Shown in pieces: positions 53,826 through 63,129 of a DNA stretch of 64,000 nt. The notes beneath the pieces were generated by a model. The model saw nothing but the letters and a program-made list of their open reading frames with translations, was not told the DNA's origin and ran no database searches. Origin of the DNA: Chloroflexota bacterium. GTDB lineage: Bacteria > Chloroflexota > Anaerolineae > J036 > Brachytrichaceae. Position numbers and translations under genes: made by a program. The stretch spans positions 1-64,000 of the forward strand of contig JAJYKL010000010.1 of assembly GCA_021788625.1 (NCBI GenBank), read 5' to 3'. Numbering within the stretch: the first letter of the stretch is position 1; the number at the start of each line of letters is the position of its first letter.

Positions 53826-53906
53826 ACGCACCCGCGCCGCGCACGCACATGCGCGCACGCACGCACCCGCGCCGCGCACGCACATGCGCCGCGCACGCAC
53901 ATGCGC
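53826..53906. repeat. GC-rich tandem repeat upstream of pepF
   Basis: A 29-base unit at 53826-53854 recurs perfectly at 53861-53889, and its last 20 bases recur again, ending at 53906. The tract is made of alternating gcgc/acgc steps and could adopt Z-DNA. It sits between the divergent pepF and IMPase genes, about 100 bases upstream of the pepF start. Confidence 0.75.
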
Positions 53907-54228
53907 AGGTCTGCGTCGTAACCGTAGCGCGCCTGTACAACTGATGGCCTGTAATGACCGAACGTGACAAAGGAGAACAGGCTTGATTGACCTGTGCCAT
54001 CCAACGGTGCAAGTCGTGTCAGAGGATCTGATCAAGGTGTTCACGATGCGGTCCGTGAGCGAGTATGTGGTGCAGAGTTCAGACAGACCTGGCATTATCC
54101 GGAGGATGCTGGTGGCACAATGCAGTGCGCAGGCCAGAATCGCAGGTGGAGCAGCCGCGTGAAAACCATCTGACGGAAAGTGTGTGATAGGGTCAGCGTA
54201 TGCGAGGTGAGCCACACCGTGGCGTAGA

Positions 54229-55107
54229 ATGGGCCGCATGTCCAATCAGCCTGATCGTCCGGCCGTCGCGGGCCCGAACCTGGGCCTGGATCTCGAAGAG
54301 GTCCTCAGTTCGGCGGTCGCCATTGCCCGTGGGGCGGGCACTATATTACGTGAGGGGACTGCCGCCATCGAAGCCAACCGCGGCATCGCCGAGTTGACCT
54401 TCAAGAGCACCGACATCGACCCCGTCACCGAGTACGACGTACGCAGCGAGCAGTTCATTGTGGGCGAGTTGCAACGGCTCTATCCCACTCACCGGATCGT
54501 AGGCGAGGAGGGCGGCACCTACGAGCAGCCGCGCCACGCCCGCAACGGTCACGATTACGAGTGGCAGATCGATCCGCTGGATGGCACGGTCAATTTTGCG
54601 CACGGCTTCTCGATCTTCTGCGTCTCGATCGGCCTGGTGATCGATGGCGTGCCGGCACTGGGGGTGGTGTACGCGCCTCTGCACGATGAGCTCTATGCCT
54701 CCTCGCGTGGGCACGGTGCCACGCGCAATGGCGTGCCGATCCATGTCTCCGTTATACCCACGTTGAAACGCGCGCTGGTGGTGACAGGCTTCCCCTACGA
54801 CACGCACATAAACGACACGAACCTGCCGGAGTTTGTCGCATTCCAGCACACCACACAGGCGGTGCGGCGCTTCGGCTCAGCGGCGCTGGACCTGTGCTAC
54901 GTGGCGGCTGGGCAGATGGATGGCTACTGGGAGATGTCGATCAAGGCGCACGACATCGCCGCAGCCATTGCCATCGTGCGTGAGGCAGGCGGCACCGTCA
55001 CAGACTTCGACGGCGGCGACAGCATGCTGGATAGCGGCTTCATCGTCGCCTCCAACGGGCTGCTCCACCAGCCCATGCTCGACGTGCTGAAACAGGCGAG
55101 GGGTTGA
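54229..55107 (+). CDS. Inositol-monophosphatase-family phosphatase
   Basis: This 292-residue protein has the Mg-dependent phosphatase signatures GEEGG (metal ligand), WQIDPLDGTVNFAHGF (the DPLDGT motif) and SIKAHDIAAAIAIVREAGG (the second-metal aspartate). Substrates of the family include inositol phosphates, fructose-1,6-bisphosphate, histidinol phosphate and PAP, and the sequence alone does not choose between them. An ATG at 54238 (MSNQPDRP) is an equally possible start, and no clear ribosome-binding site is seen. It is divergent from pepF and convergent with the GH3 gene. Confidence 0.9.
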   Translation: MGRMSNQPDRPAVAGPNLGLDLEEVLSSAVAIARGAGTILREGTAAIEANRGIAELTFKSTDIDPVTEYDVRSEQFIVGELQRLYPTHRIVGEEGGTYEQPRHARNGHDYEWQIDPLDGTVNFAHGFSIFCVSIGLVIDGVPALGVVYAPLHDELYASSRGHGATRNGVPIHVSVIPTLKRALVVTGFPYDTHINDTNLPEFVAFQHTTQAVRRFGSAALDLCYVAAGQMDGYWEMSIKAHDIAAAIAIVREAGGTVTDFDGGDSMLDSGFIVASNGLLHQPMLDVLKQARG

Positions 55108-55138
55108 GGGAGAGTGGCTGATGAAGTGAAGGGCCCCC

Positions 55139-57562
55139 TCAACTCACATCAGCCCAGGCGTAAAAAGCCTGCCGGTTCGGCACCTCCACAATTTCGCCGC
55201 TGATCTCGAACTCACCGCTCAACTGGATGTCTTCCGACGAGCTGCCGATCAGCACCTGCACGAGGCCTGGCTCGACCACGCAAGCCATCTCGCGGTTGAT
55301 GAAGGCGAGCTGGCTCACGTCCAATGTGAACGTGATCGTGCGCGTTTCGCCCGGCGCCAGGGTGAGCCGCCGAAAACCGGCCAGCTCCTTCACGGGCCGC
55401 GTGACCGTCGCCTCGCGGTCGTGCAGGTAAAGCTGTACCACTTCGTCGGCTTCGCGGTGGCCGGTGTTGGTGATCCGGCAGGTTATTAACACGCGGCCGC
55501 GGCCGTTCACTTGAGGCGGATCGATGCGCAGACCGTCGTAAGCGAATGTGCTGTAGCTGAGACCAAAGCCGAATGGGTACAGCGGCGCGGACGGCAGCTC
55601 CACGTAGTCGCCGGCCCAGAACGTGCGCCCGCCGGAGGGCTTGTGATGGTAGTAGACGGGCACCTGCCCCACGCCGCGTGGGAACGAGATCGGCAGCTTG
55701 CCACCGGGTGATGCGCGCCCGAATAGCACGTCGGTCACAGCCGCCCCACCCTCCTGACCAGGTACCCACGCCTCCAGGATGGCCGGCACGTGTGCATCCG
55801 CCCAGGTGACCGACAGCGGCCGTCCGCCCACAAGCACCAGCACCACCGGCACGCCCGTTGACGCCACAGCTTCCAGCAGTTGCTGCTGCATACCCGGCAG
55901 GCCTAGCTCGGCGCGGTCCCTTGACTCGCCGCAGGTGGCTGTGGCGTCCAGGCCAGACTTCTCGCCCAGCACGGCGATCACCACTTCTGACTGCCGCGCG
56001 GCATCGACGGCAGCAGCGAAGCCTGCCGTCGAGGTGCCGCGTATATCACAGCCCCGTGCGTAATGAATGGTGACCCCCTCCGGCAGGCTGCTCGCAATGG
56101 CCTGCACGATAGTGGGCGTGCCGTACACGCTGCGGGTGAAGGCTTCCTCGCTGGCAGCGCTGAGGTAGTCGTGAAATAAGCCCAGTACAGCCAACCGGGT
56201 GGCCTCGTCCACTTTGGCTGAGCCGGCTGCGCTAAAAGAGCCGGCCTTGATCGTTTCGACCAGTGCGGCCATCTGGCCCACGAACGTATAGTCGCCCATC
56301 AGGTTGCGCAGGCTGTCAGCGTTGGGGCCAACGATGGCGATGGACTTGAGGTCCGTGGAGAGTGGCAGGAGGTTTCCCTCGTTCTTCAGCAGCGTCATGC
56401 TCCGGACGGCGATTCGCTGCGCGAGCACCCTGGCGGCAAGCGCCCTCTCTCCATCGCGCGCGAATACATCGCGGGCGAGTTGCGGGTCGGCATATGGCTC
56501 TTCAAACAGACCCAGCTCGAACTTCGCCTTCAGCACGCGCGCGACGGATGCATCGACGTCGGCCTGGCTCGCCCGGCCCTGTTGCAGCGCCTGCAGCAGC
56601 GGGCTGCCGTAGCCGTCCACGTTGGGTAGTTCAACGTCGAGCCCGGCCTGCAAAGCCTGCACAGCAGCCTCCTGCAGGTCCTTCGCCACGTGGTGGTAGG
56701 TCCAGGCCGTGCGGATGGTCACGTAATCGGAGACGGTATGCCCCGCGAAGCCGAGCCGCCCGCGCAGCAGGCCGGTCATGACTTCTCGCGCTACACCGCA
56801 GGGGACGCCATCCAGCTCGTGGTAGGCGTTCATCACCGAGCCGAGGTTGGCTTCGCGGATGGCAGCCTCGAAAGGCCGCACAACCTCCTCAACCAGCTCA
56901 CGCGCCGGGATGTGCGCCGGTGCCCAGTTCATGCCGCCCTCGGACAGGCCGTAGCCCAGGAAGTGCTTGCCGGTGGCGATGACGCCCGTGCCGCGATCCG
57001 CTCCCTGCAGCCCGCGCACGTAAGCCGTGCCCATCCGCGAGACGAGACAGGGATCTTCGCCATACACCTCCTCGGTGCGGCCCCAGCGTGGGTCGCGCGT
57101 GATATCGAGCACTGGCGCCAGGCCCTGATGCGCACCTACCGCACGCATCTCGGCACGGATGACACCGCCCATGCGCTCCACGAGTTCGGGGTCCCAGGTG
57201 GACGCCACGCCGATGATCTGCGGAAAGACGGTGCCCTGCCGGCCGGAGTAACCGTTCAAACACTCCTCGTGCACCATCGCCGGGATCCCCAGGCGGGTGT
57301 GTTCCACCAGGAAGCGCTGGATCTCGTTGTAGAGCTGCGCGACCTGTTCGGGCGGGAGGTCCAGGATGCCGCCGATGCGCGAAATCTGCCCGATGCCATT
57401 ACCCAGGAGCGAGGCCATCTTCTGCGGGTCCGGCCCGGCAGGTCCAAGGAAGTAGTAGGGCATCCACGCGCCTAACTGGGCCACCTTCTCCTCGAGTGTC
57501 ATGCGCCCGAGCAGGTCCTGTACGCGAGCCTCGATGCGCTGGGATGGGTCCTGATAGATCAT
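55139..57562 (-). CDS. Glycoside hydrolase family 3 beta-glycosidase
   Basis: This 807-residue GH3 enzyme has the TIM-barrel domain (MTLEEKVAQLGAW, RDPRWGRTEEVYGEDP, GKHFLGYG, and the nucleophile segment AGHTVSDYVTI). The alpha/beta sandwich domain follows (KNEGNLLPL, SIAIVGPNADS), and a C-terminal fibronectin-III-like domain comes last (ITNTGHREADEVVQLYL). It probably releases beta-linked glucose or xylose from plant oligosaccharides. No signal peptide is seen, so it should be cytoplasmic. The start at 57562 (MIYQDPSQRIE) is preferred because ggaggcagagg lies just upstream. Two earlier in-frame ATGs exist. Confidence 0.92.
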   Translation of the reverse strand: MIYQDPSQRIEARVQDLLGRMTLEEKVAQLGAWMPYYFLGPAGPDPQKMASLLGNGIGQISRIGGILDLPPEQVAQLYNEIQRFLVEHTRLGIPAMVHEECLNGYSGRQGTVFPQIIGVASTWDPELVERMGGVIRAEMRAVGAHQGLAPVLDITRDPRWGRTEEVYGEDPCLVSRMGTAYVRGLQGADRGTGVIATGKHFLGYGLSEGGMNWAPAHIPARELVEEVVRPFEAAIREANLGSVMNAYHELDGVPCGVAREVMTGLLRGRLGFAGHTVSDYVTIRTAWTYHHVAKDLQEAAVQALQAGLDVELPNVDGYGSPLLQALQQGRASQADVDASVARVLKAKFELGLFEEPYADPQLARDVFARDGERALAARVLAQRIAVRSMTLLKNEGNLLPLSTDLKSIAIVGPNADSLRNLMGDYTFVGQMAALVETIKAGSFSAAGSAKVDEATRLAVLGLFHDYLSAASEEAFTRSVYGTPTIVQAIASSLPEGVTIHYARGCDIRGTSTAGFAAAVDAARQSEVVIAVLGEKSGLDATATCGESRDRAELGLPGMQQQLLEAVASTGVPVVLVLVGGRPLSVTWADAHVPAILEAWVPGQEGGAAVTDVLFGRASPGGKLPISFPRGVGQVPVYYHHKPSGGRTFWAGDYVELPSAPLYPFGFGLSYSTFAYDGLRIDPPQVNGRGRVLITCRITNTGHREADEVVQLYLHDREATVTRPVKELAGFRRLTLAPGETRTITFTLDVSQLAFINREMACVVEPGLVQVLIGSSSEDIQLSGEFEISGEIVEVPNRQAFYAWADVS

Positions 57563-57654
57563 GTTTTCCTCTGCCTCCATTTTACTTTTCGAAACAGTTG
57601 TTTGGCCCAACCGATAATCTGCGGTAAAGTGTCCCTACCTGTTGAGGAGCAGCC

Positions 57655-58566
57655 ATGAAAACATACGGGAAAGTCCATGTCGAAACCGCTGTCGACGCCG
57701 AATCATTCGCCGCCCTGATGGGCACGCTGAGCCTGCAGCCGCCCGTGCTGATCAAGCCCAACTGGGGCACAGTGGAGTGTTACACGGAAAGCCAGGTGCT
57801 CGACTGGGCTCTCTCGTCCATCCCTGGCGACAAGCTGGTGATCGAGAGTCACGGCTGGGCGCGCAACGAGGAGACCCTGCTTGGCACCGATCCGGGCCGC
57901 CTGACCAAAGCCAACCTGCGCCGGGGCGAACGCTGGTTTCTGGGCTACTCGCACACCGACGAGGTGTTACGTAAGCATGGCGTCGAGTACCTGAACCTGA
58001 CGGAGGAAATCTGGGCTGGGCGCGCTGCCGATCCCGCGCGCGTGCGGCAGGTTGTCGAGGAGAAGTTCGAGCCGCTGCAGGATGATGAGCTTTATACGAA
58101 GGTGCCTGCCAGGCTCTTTGAATTGCGCGGCGGAACGCTTCTCAGCCTGTCGAAGTTCAAGGTCGTGTTCCAACCGCTCGGCGTGTCCTTCTCGATCAAG
58201 AATTTATTCGGTCTGATTCCCGGACCCAGCCGTAGCAAGTACCATGGCAAGGCACATGCCCGCCTGGACCAATCCATCGTGGACATTAACAAGGTCTATC
58301 GCAGCCTGTTCGCCGTCAAGGGGGTGGTCGAGGCGGTGCAGTCCGCCGGAACCCTGGAAAAAGAAGGGCAGAGAACGCAGGTGCACCCCGGGCGCCAGAT
58401 AGCCTTTGCCAGCGCAGACACTGTCTCGCTGGATGCGTTCGCTGCCGTCATTGGCGGGCGCAGCCCGGATGGAGTCGGCCACCTGCGGTGTGCGGCGCAG
58501 ACGTTCGGCCCATGGGACCCGCAAGCCTGTGCCGAAGCGGTTCACAGCGGCATCAAAATAGTGTAA
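57655..58566 (+). CDS. DUF362 domain protein
   Basis: This 303-residue protein matches the DUF362 pattern: PVLIKPNWGTVECYTES at the start, then SLSKFKVVFQPLGVSFSIKNLFGLIPG, and HPGRQIAFASADTVSLDAFAA near the end. The family is thought to be linked to iron-sulfur or radical chemistry, but many members, including this one, lack a ferredoxin cysteine cluster and have no proven reaction. A gaggag box precedes the ATG. It is divergent from the GH3 gene. Confidence 0.8.
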   Translation: MKTYGKVHVETAVDAESFAALMGTLSLQPPVLIKPNWGTVECYTESQVLDWALSSIPGDKLVIESHGWARNEETLLGTDPGRLTKANLRRGERWFLGYSHTDEVLRKHGVEYLNLTEEIWAGRAADPARVRQVVEEKFEPLQDDELYTKVPARLFELRGGTLLSLSKFKVVFQPLGVSFSIKNLFGLIPGPSRSKYHGKAHARLDQSIVDINKVYRSLFAVKGVVEAVQSAGTLEKEGQRTQVHPGRQIAFASADTVSLDAFAAVIGGRSPDGVGHLRCAAQTFGPWDPQACAEAVHSGIKIV

Positions 58567-58617
58567 GAGCATGGCTCAGGTTCGCCTCATCTTCATCTGC
58601 GATAGTGCGGCATTGTT

Positions 58618-59217
58618 ATGAGCATCTATAGCGAGACTGGGGAAGAAAATAAGCCGGTGAAAGCGACGGTAGAGCCGGTGTCCGTCCCGTCCGACCATTT
58701 CGAGTTTAGCTGTCCCTACCAGGCCAGTGGTTCGACGACGCTACGTTGTTCCAAGTGCAACCGGCCGCTGATGGCGAGGGATGCCGTGCGCACACCCACC
58801 GGCTATGTATGCCCCTATTACGTGAAAGCCCGCGTGGCGACGTTTTACAACGCACGTGTCGAGCACTACGTAGTCGTGGCGATAATCGCCTTTATCCTGG
58901 GCATCGCCTCCGGGTTCGTGCTGAACTTCATAGGCAACATCGGCCTCTTCGCCATCATCCTGATCCTGTTCGGTGGGCCGATTATCGGCGGCATCGTGGC
59001 CGAGGTGATCCGGCGCGTCCTGGGCCGCACGCGCGGGCAATACTTCTGGCTCATTGCGTCGGTCGCTATGGTGCTTGGTGCGGCGGTCTTTACTGTTCTG
59101 CCGGTGCTGGCCGGCTTCCTCCTTGCCGGCCCGTCGATCAACACGCTTTTCGCCCTCATCCCGCTCGTGGGGCTGGGACTGGCCGTCAGCACGCTCATCG
59201 CACGCATGCGGATTTAA
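58618..59217 (+). CDS. Small integral membrane protein with zinc-finger-like N-terminus
   Basis: The 199-residue product has an N-terminal soluble part with cysteines at FSCPYQ, LRCSKCNR and YVCPYY, arranged like a zinc finger. Four hydrophobic helices follow (about 82-105, 108-135, 143-165 and 170-192). No catalytic motif is evident and I recognise no named family. It lies 51 bp after the DUF362 gene in the same direction and may be co-transcribed. Confidence 0.7.
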   Translation: MSIYSETGEENKPVKATVEPVSVPSDHFEFSCPYQASGSTTLRCSKCNRPLMARDAVRTPTGYVCPYYVKARVATFYNARVEHYVVVAIIAFILGIASGFVLNFIGNIGLFAIILILFGGPIIGGIVAEVIRRVLGRTRGQYFWLIASVAMVLGAAVFTVLPVLAGFLLAGPSINTLFALIPLVGLGLAVSTLIARMRI

Positions 59218-59220
59218 GTA

Positions 59221-60321
59221 TTAACAGATCCTCGGCAATTGTTCGCCGCTGATCATGTCCACGATGCGGCTGGCGCCGATGCGGCTGCGCATCATCACCA
59301 CGCCCGGGTGATCCTCCCGCACGACGCCGATCCTGGTGGCCTGCACGTCCGCGCTTTGTGCGCCGGAGGAGTGCGTGCGCTGCTGCGTGCGCTGCTGCCC
59401 GCGCAGCAGCGCCAGCGCACGCTCAGCATCCTGAGGTGCCACGAAGGCCACGAAACGCCCCTCGCAGGCTACGTACAGCGGGTCGAAGCCCAGCATCTCG
59501 CAGGCCGCATTCACATCGTCGCGCACGGGCACGCGCGCTTCCTCGATGTAAATCCCCAGGCGGGCGCTTGCAGCGATTTCGTTCAGCGCGCTGGCCAGCC
59601 CGCCACGTGTCAGATCGCGCAGGCAATGCACCTCGATGCCCTCGTCTAGGAGCTGCATCACTTCATCAGCCACGGTCGCGGAGTCGCTCTCGATGGCACT
59701 CTCGAACTCCAACCCTTCGCGGACGGCCATGATGGCGATGCCGTGCCGGCCAATGTCGCCGCTGACGATCAGCACATCGCCTGCCCGCACCGACTGTGGA
59801 GCGATGCGCACGCCGTGCTCCAGCAGGCCAATGCCTGAGGTATTGATGAAGAGGCCGTCGCCCTTACCGCGATCCACCACCTTCGTGTCGCCGGTGACGA
59901 CCTGAACATGCGCAGCCCGCGCCGCCTGCTGCATCGACTGTACGACCCGCCACAGCATGTGCATCGGCAGCCCTTCCTCGATGATGAACCCGGCGCTCAA
60001 ATAGAGCGGGCGCGCACCGCACATCGCCAGGTCGTTCACGGTGCCGTGTACAGCCAGCGAACCGATGTCGCCGCCGGGAAAGAACAGGGGGTGGATCACG
60101 TAGGAATCGGTGCTGAAGGCCACAAGCGAACCTGCGCCACCCGGCAGCAGGGAGAGCACCGCCCCGTCGTGCTGTGCGTCCAACGCGGGGTTGCTGAACG
60201 CCGGCACGAACATCCTGGCGATGAGCTGGTTCGTCAGCTTGCCCCCGCCCCCGTGTGCCAGTAGCACGTTGGGGTAATCGGAAATGGGGATGGGACAGGA
60301 AAGTGTAAAGTTGGTATCCAT
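59221..60321 (-). CDS. hypE: Hydrogenase maturation protein HypE
   Basis: This 366-residue protein of the PurM/SelD-like fold has the HypE opening [20 protein letters not shown]. It also has [32 protein letters not shown], and the C-terminus PRIC that is diagnostic of HypE. Its terminal cysteine receives the carbamoyl group from HypF and dehydrates it to thiocyanate, supplying CN ligands to the [NiFe] site. It is the last gene of the hyp cluster, overlapping the MFS gene's end region with an agagg box before the ATG. A serine/alanine-glutamine linker ([20 protein letters not shown]) looks like a local expansion. Confidence 0.94.
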   Translation of the reverse strand: MDTNFTLSCPIPISDYPNVLLAHGGGGKLTNQLIARMFVPAFSNPALDAQHDGAVLSLLPGGAGSLVAFSTDSYVIHPLFFPGGDIGSLAVHGTVNDLAMCGARPLYLSAGFIIEEGLPMHMLWRVVQSMQQAARAAHVQVVTGDTKVVDRGKGDGLFINTSGIGLLEHGVRIAPQSVRAGDVLIVSGDIGRHGIAIMAVREGLEFESAIESDSATVADEVMQLLDEGIEVHCLRDLTRGGLASALNEIAASARLGIYIEEARVPVRDDVNAACEMLGFDPLYVACEGRFVAFVAPQDAERALALLRGQQRTQQRTHSSGAQSADVQATRIGVVREDHPGVVMMRSRIGASRIVDMISGEQLPRIC

Positions 60322-60323
60322 GC

Positions 60324-61553
60324 TTATTTGCCTCTGGCAAGCCAGCCTGCCACGGCGCCGGCCAGCCCGATGACAGCCATGCTGGCAAAGGCCAGTGGCC
60401 AGCCAGCGGCTTCGACCAGTGCACCGAAGGCAAGAGGGCCAATCAGCATCCCGGCGTTCTGACCTACCATGAGCACGCCCATCGCCAGCCCGCCCAGGCG
60501 CTCATCACCGGCTGCCTCCACTCCGGCTGTGAAGATGTTGGTGGGCACCAGACCCGTCACCAGCCCATACGCGACGATCAGCATCACCAGCGTGCTGGTG
60601 CCGAGAACTGTTACCAGCGGTAGTGCAAAGGTAATCAATAGCATGCCCACCACGTACGGGCGCTTGCGCGATCCGATGCGATCCGACAGCATCCCTCCAA
60701 CGGGGCATGAGAAGATGGGGATCACCGCGGTGAGGCTGGCCAGCAGCGCCGCCTGTGTCAGCGACAGGCCGCGCTGCATGTTCAGGTAGGTTGGCAGGAA
60801 CGCGCTGAAGGGCGTGGTGGCGATGTTGAAGCACGCGAACGTCAGACCGATCAGCCAGACGTCCCGGCTGCGCAGGACTCGCGACGCCCTGGCGGGCGGC
60901 AGTGCAGTTTGAGATAACGGCTGAGACCCATCGGGCATAGACCTGGTGGGCGCCGGCTTGACGACGAGGAAGAAGAGCCCCATCGCCACGAGCGCGTACA
61001 GGCAACCGAACCACCACACCGCCTGCCAGCCGGCTGCCTGACTCAGGGCTGGGGCGAGCAGCAGCATGGCTGTCGCTCCGAGCGGCACCCAGGTCGCCCA
61101 GATACCCATCGCCACGCCACGCTTGCGGACCGCGAACCACACGGCGATGATGGCCGGCGCCAGCACAGCCATGAAGCTGGTGCCCGCGCCTTCGACCACG
61201 CGGCTGGCCAGCATGCCCTCTGTACTGGTGCTCAGCGCGCCCAGAGCGGCCCCGAGCGCGATGGACCCGCCTGCAATCAGTCCTGTGAGCCGATAGCCCA
61301 GCCGCTGGAAGATCAACCCGGCCGGCAATGCCAGGATCAAACCTGTCAGGGCGTAGACGGACATGAGCAGGCCCGCCCGGCTCACCGACAGGTTGAAGGC
61401 GCTCATCAGGATGGGCAGGATGGGCGGTACCTTGTTCTGGTTCAGTGGCGCGGCGACGCTGAAGATCAACAGGACGGCCAGTACCATCCATGCCACTGCC
61501 GCGCGGCGGCTCAGTCGAGCCGGGTTAGTCACGGAGGCGGGTCGTGTGCTCAC
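60324..61553 (-). CDS. Major facilitator superfamily transporter
   Basis: This 409-residue protein has twelve predicted hydrophobic helices. It shows the MFS loop-2-like element between helices 2 and 3 ([16 protein letters not shown]) and its counterpart in the second half ([18 protein letters not shown]). It belongs with cyanate/nitrate- and sugar-phosphate-type MFS proteins, and the substrate is unknown. Translation probably starts at GTG 61553. It is embedded between hypD and hypE on the same strand, an unusual place for a transporter. It may import something used in hydrogenase maturation, or may simply have inserted there. Confidence 0.88.
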   Translation of the reverse strand: MSTRPASVTNPARLSRRAAVAWMVLAVLLIFSVAAPLNQNKVPPILPILMSAFNLSVSRAGLLMSVYALTGLILALPAGLIFQRLGYRLTGLIAGGSIALGAALGALSTSTEGMLASRVVEGAGTSFMAVLAPAIIAVWFAVRKRGVAMGIWATWVPLGATAMLLLAPALSQAAGWQAVWWFGCLYALVAMGLFFLVVKPAPTRSMPDGSQPLSQTALPPARASRVLRSRDVWLIGLTFACFNIATTPFSAFLPTYLNMQRGLSLTQAALLASLTAVIPIFSCPVGGMLSDRIGSRKRPYVVGMLLITFALPLVTVLGTSTLVMLIVAYGLVTGLVPTNIFTAGVEAAGDERLGGLAMGVLMVGQNAGMLIGPLAFGALVEAAGWPLAFASMAVIGLAGAVAGWLARGK

Positions 61554-61622
61554 AGATGGAGGAATGATAAACGAGTGCCCTTAGTTGCGATGAGAGACCC
61601 TCACCGTCACCACCATACTGCA

Positions 61623-62714
61623 TCAGCCAGCGACTCTTCGGTAGCGGTAATACGCTGCGCAGGCGCCTTCCGATGAGACCATCGGAGCGCCAAGTGGCTT
61701 TTCGGGGGTACAGCGTGTGCCGAAGGCAGGGCAATCGCTGGGCTTGTGCACGCCCTGCATAATCTGCCCGCTGATGCACTCGCTATCCTCTCGCACGTCG
61801 TGCGTGGTGAGGGCGAAGCGTTTCTCCGCATCGTAGCGCGCGTAGGGCTCGCGCAGCGCCAGGCCGCTATGCGGGATCTCGCCCATCCCGCGCCATGTGC
61901 GCGGGGCCACCTCGAACACCTCGGTGATGATCTGTTGTGCAGGGCGATTACCCTCGCGCCGTACCACGCGACTGTACTGGTTCTCCACTTCAGCGCGGCC
62001 TTCTTCCAGTTGCCGCACGCATAAATAGATGCCCTGCAGGATATCCAGCGGCTCGAAGCCCGTCACGACGATGGGCACGTGATACCTGGCGGCGATCGGG
62101 ATGTACTGGGTATAACCCATCACGGCGCATACGTGCCCGGCCGCCAGGAACCCCTGCACCAGGTTCTGTGGCGATGACAGCACTGCCTCCATCGCGGGGG
62201 GCACCAGCACGTGTGAGACGAGCATGGAGAAGTTGTCGATTCCCTGCTGCCTGGCCTGATAGACGGCCATCGCGTTGGCTGGCGCGGTCGTCTCGAAGCC
62301 GACGGCGAAGAATACCACCTGCTTATCAGGGTTGGCGCGCGCCAGTGCCAGCGCATCGAGCGGGGAGTAGACGATCCGCACGTCTCCGCCCGAAGCCTTC
62401 ACCGAGAGCAGGTCCTTGCCCGTGCCGGGTACGCGCAACATGTCGCCGAAGGAGGTGAAGATCACGCCTGGTTGCGAGGCAAGCTCCACAGCCTTGTCGA
62501 TCAGCTCCACGCTTGTGACACACACCGGGCAGCCGGGACCGTGCACCAGAGTGATCTCTTTGGGCAGCAACTCGTCGATGCCAAACTTGACGATCGCATG
62601 CGTCTGACCACCGCAGACCTCCATGATCGTCCACGGCCGTATGGTGAGATGGGCAATGGCGTGAGCGAACTTCCCGGCTGCCTCCGCGTCGCGGTACTCG
62701 TCGATGTACTTCAT
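61623..62714 (-). CDS. hypD: Hydrogenase maturation protein HypD
   Basis: This 363-residue Fe-S protein has the HypD motifs [31 protein letters not shown] (active-site cysteines) and [14 protein letters not shown]. Near the C-terminus it has cysteines of the [4Fe-4S] cluster ([22 protein letters not shown]). With HypC it forms the scaffold on which the Fe(CN)2CO unit is built. The start at 62714 (MKYIDEYRD) is preferred because the upstream extension is hypC sequence in another frame. It begins 16 bases after hypC. Confidence 0.95.
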   Translation of the reverse strand: MKYIDEYRDAEAAGKFAHAIAHLTIRPWTIMEVCGGQTHAIVKFGIDELLPKEITLVHGPGCPVCVTSVELIDKAVELASQPGVIFTSFGDMLRVPGTGKDLLSVKASGGDVRIVYSPLDALALARANPDKQVVFFAVGFETTAPANAMAVYQARQQGIDNFSMLVSHVLVPPAMEAVLSSPQNLVQGFLAAGHVCAVMGYTQYIPIAARYHVPIVVTGFEPLDILQGIYLCVRQLEEGRAEVENQYSRVVRREGNRPAQQIITEVFEVAPRTWRGMGEIPHSGLALREPYARYDAEKRFALTTHDVREDSECISGQIMQGVHKPSDCPAFGTRCTPEKPLGAPMVSSEGACAAYYRYRRVAG

Positions 62715-62730
62715 GGTGCCGCCCCGGCGT

Positions 62731-63024
62731 TTAGTTGCCTGATGCGGCGATACCCGGCGCATCACCGTTTGGTCTATTCGCCTCTTCCAGGTCTGCCAGC
62801 TCGTCCATCTGCCGCAGGTATTCGAACACCTGGTTGGCCTCGTCTTCATCGATTGTGTTCAACGCGAAGCCCACGTGCACGATTACGTACTCGCCTACCT
62901 GCGCGTCGGGAACGTACGCGAGGTTCACCTCTTTGATGATGCCGCTAAAGTTCACCTTGCCGACTCGGGTGAGGGGGTCGTCACCGGTGATGCTGATGAT
63001 CTTTCCAGGTACTGCCAAGCACAT
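62731..63024 (-). CDS. hypC: Hydrogenase maturation chaperone HypC
   Basis: This 97-residue protein begins MCLAVPGKI, whose Cys2 binds the Fe(CN)2CO precursor. It continues with the HypC/HupF OB-fold pattern ([21 protein letters not shown]). The tail is about 15 residues longer than usual. It pairs with HypD, encoded immediately downstream. It sits between hypF and hypD in the standard order. Confidence 0.95.
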   Translation of the reverse strand: MCLAVPGKIISITGDDPLTRVGKVNFSGIIKEVNLAYVPDAQVGEYVIVHVGFALNTIDEDEANQVFEYLRQMDELADLEEANRPNGDAPGIAASGN

Positions 63025-63129
63025 TGCTGCCGTGTCTCCTTGCACCGACTGCAGCATCAGTCTAACAGAGCTTAATAAATCAGGTAAATGAAGAAGCTCT
63101 TTTTAGCCTGATCATTGCTACATTGCCGT

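Noticed and set aside
53821-53910. CRISPR-like repeat array
   Set aside because: The spacers are not unique sequences of similar length. The units are a continuous low-complexity tract, and no cas genes are present, since the Cas4-like protein at 46609 pairs with a helicase instead.
53723-54004. N-terminal extension of oligoendopeptidase F
   Set aside because: The extension is a translation of the GC-rich tandem repeat. A strong ggaggt box sets the start at 53722 and gives the family's usual length.
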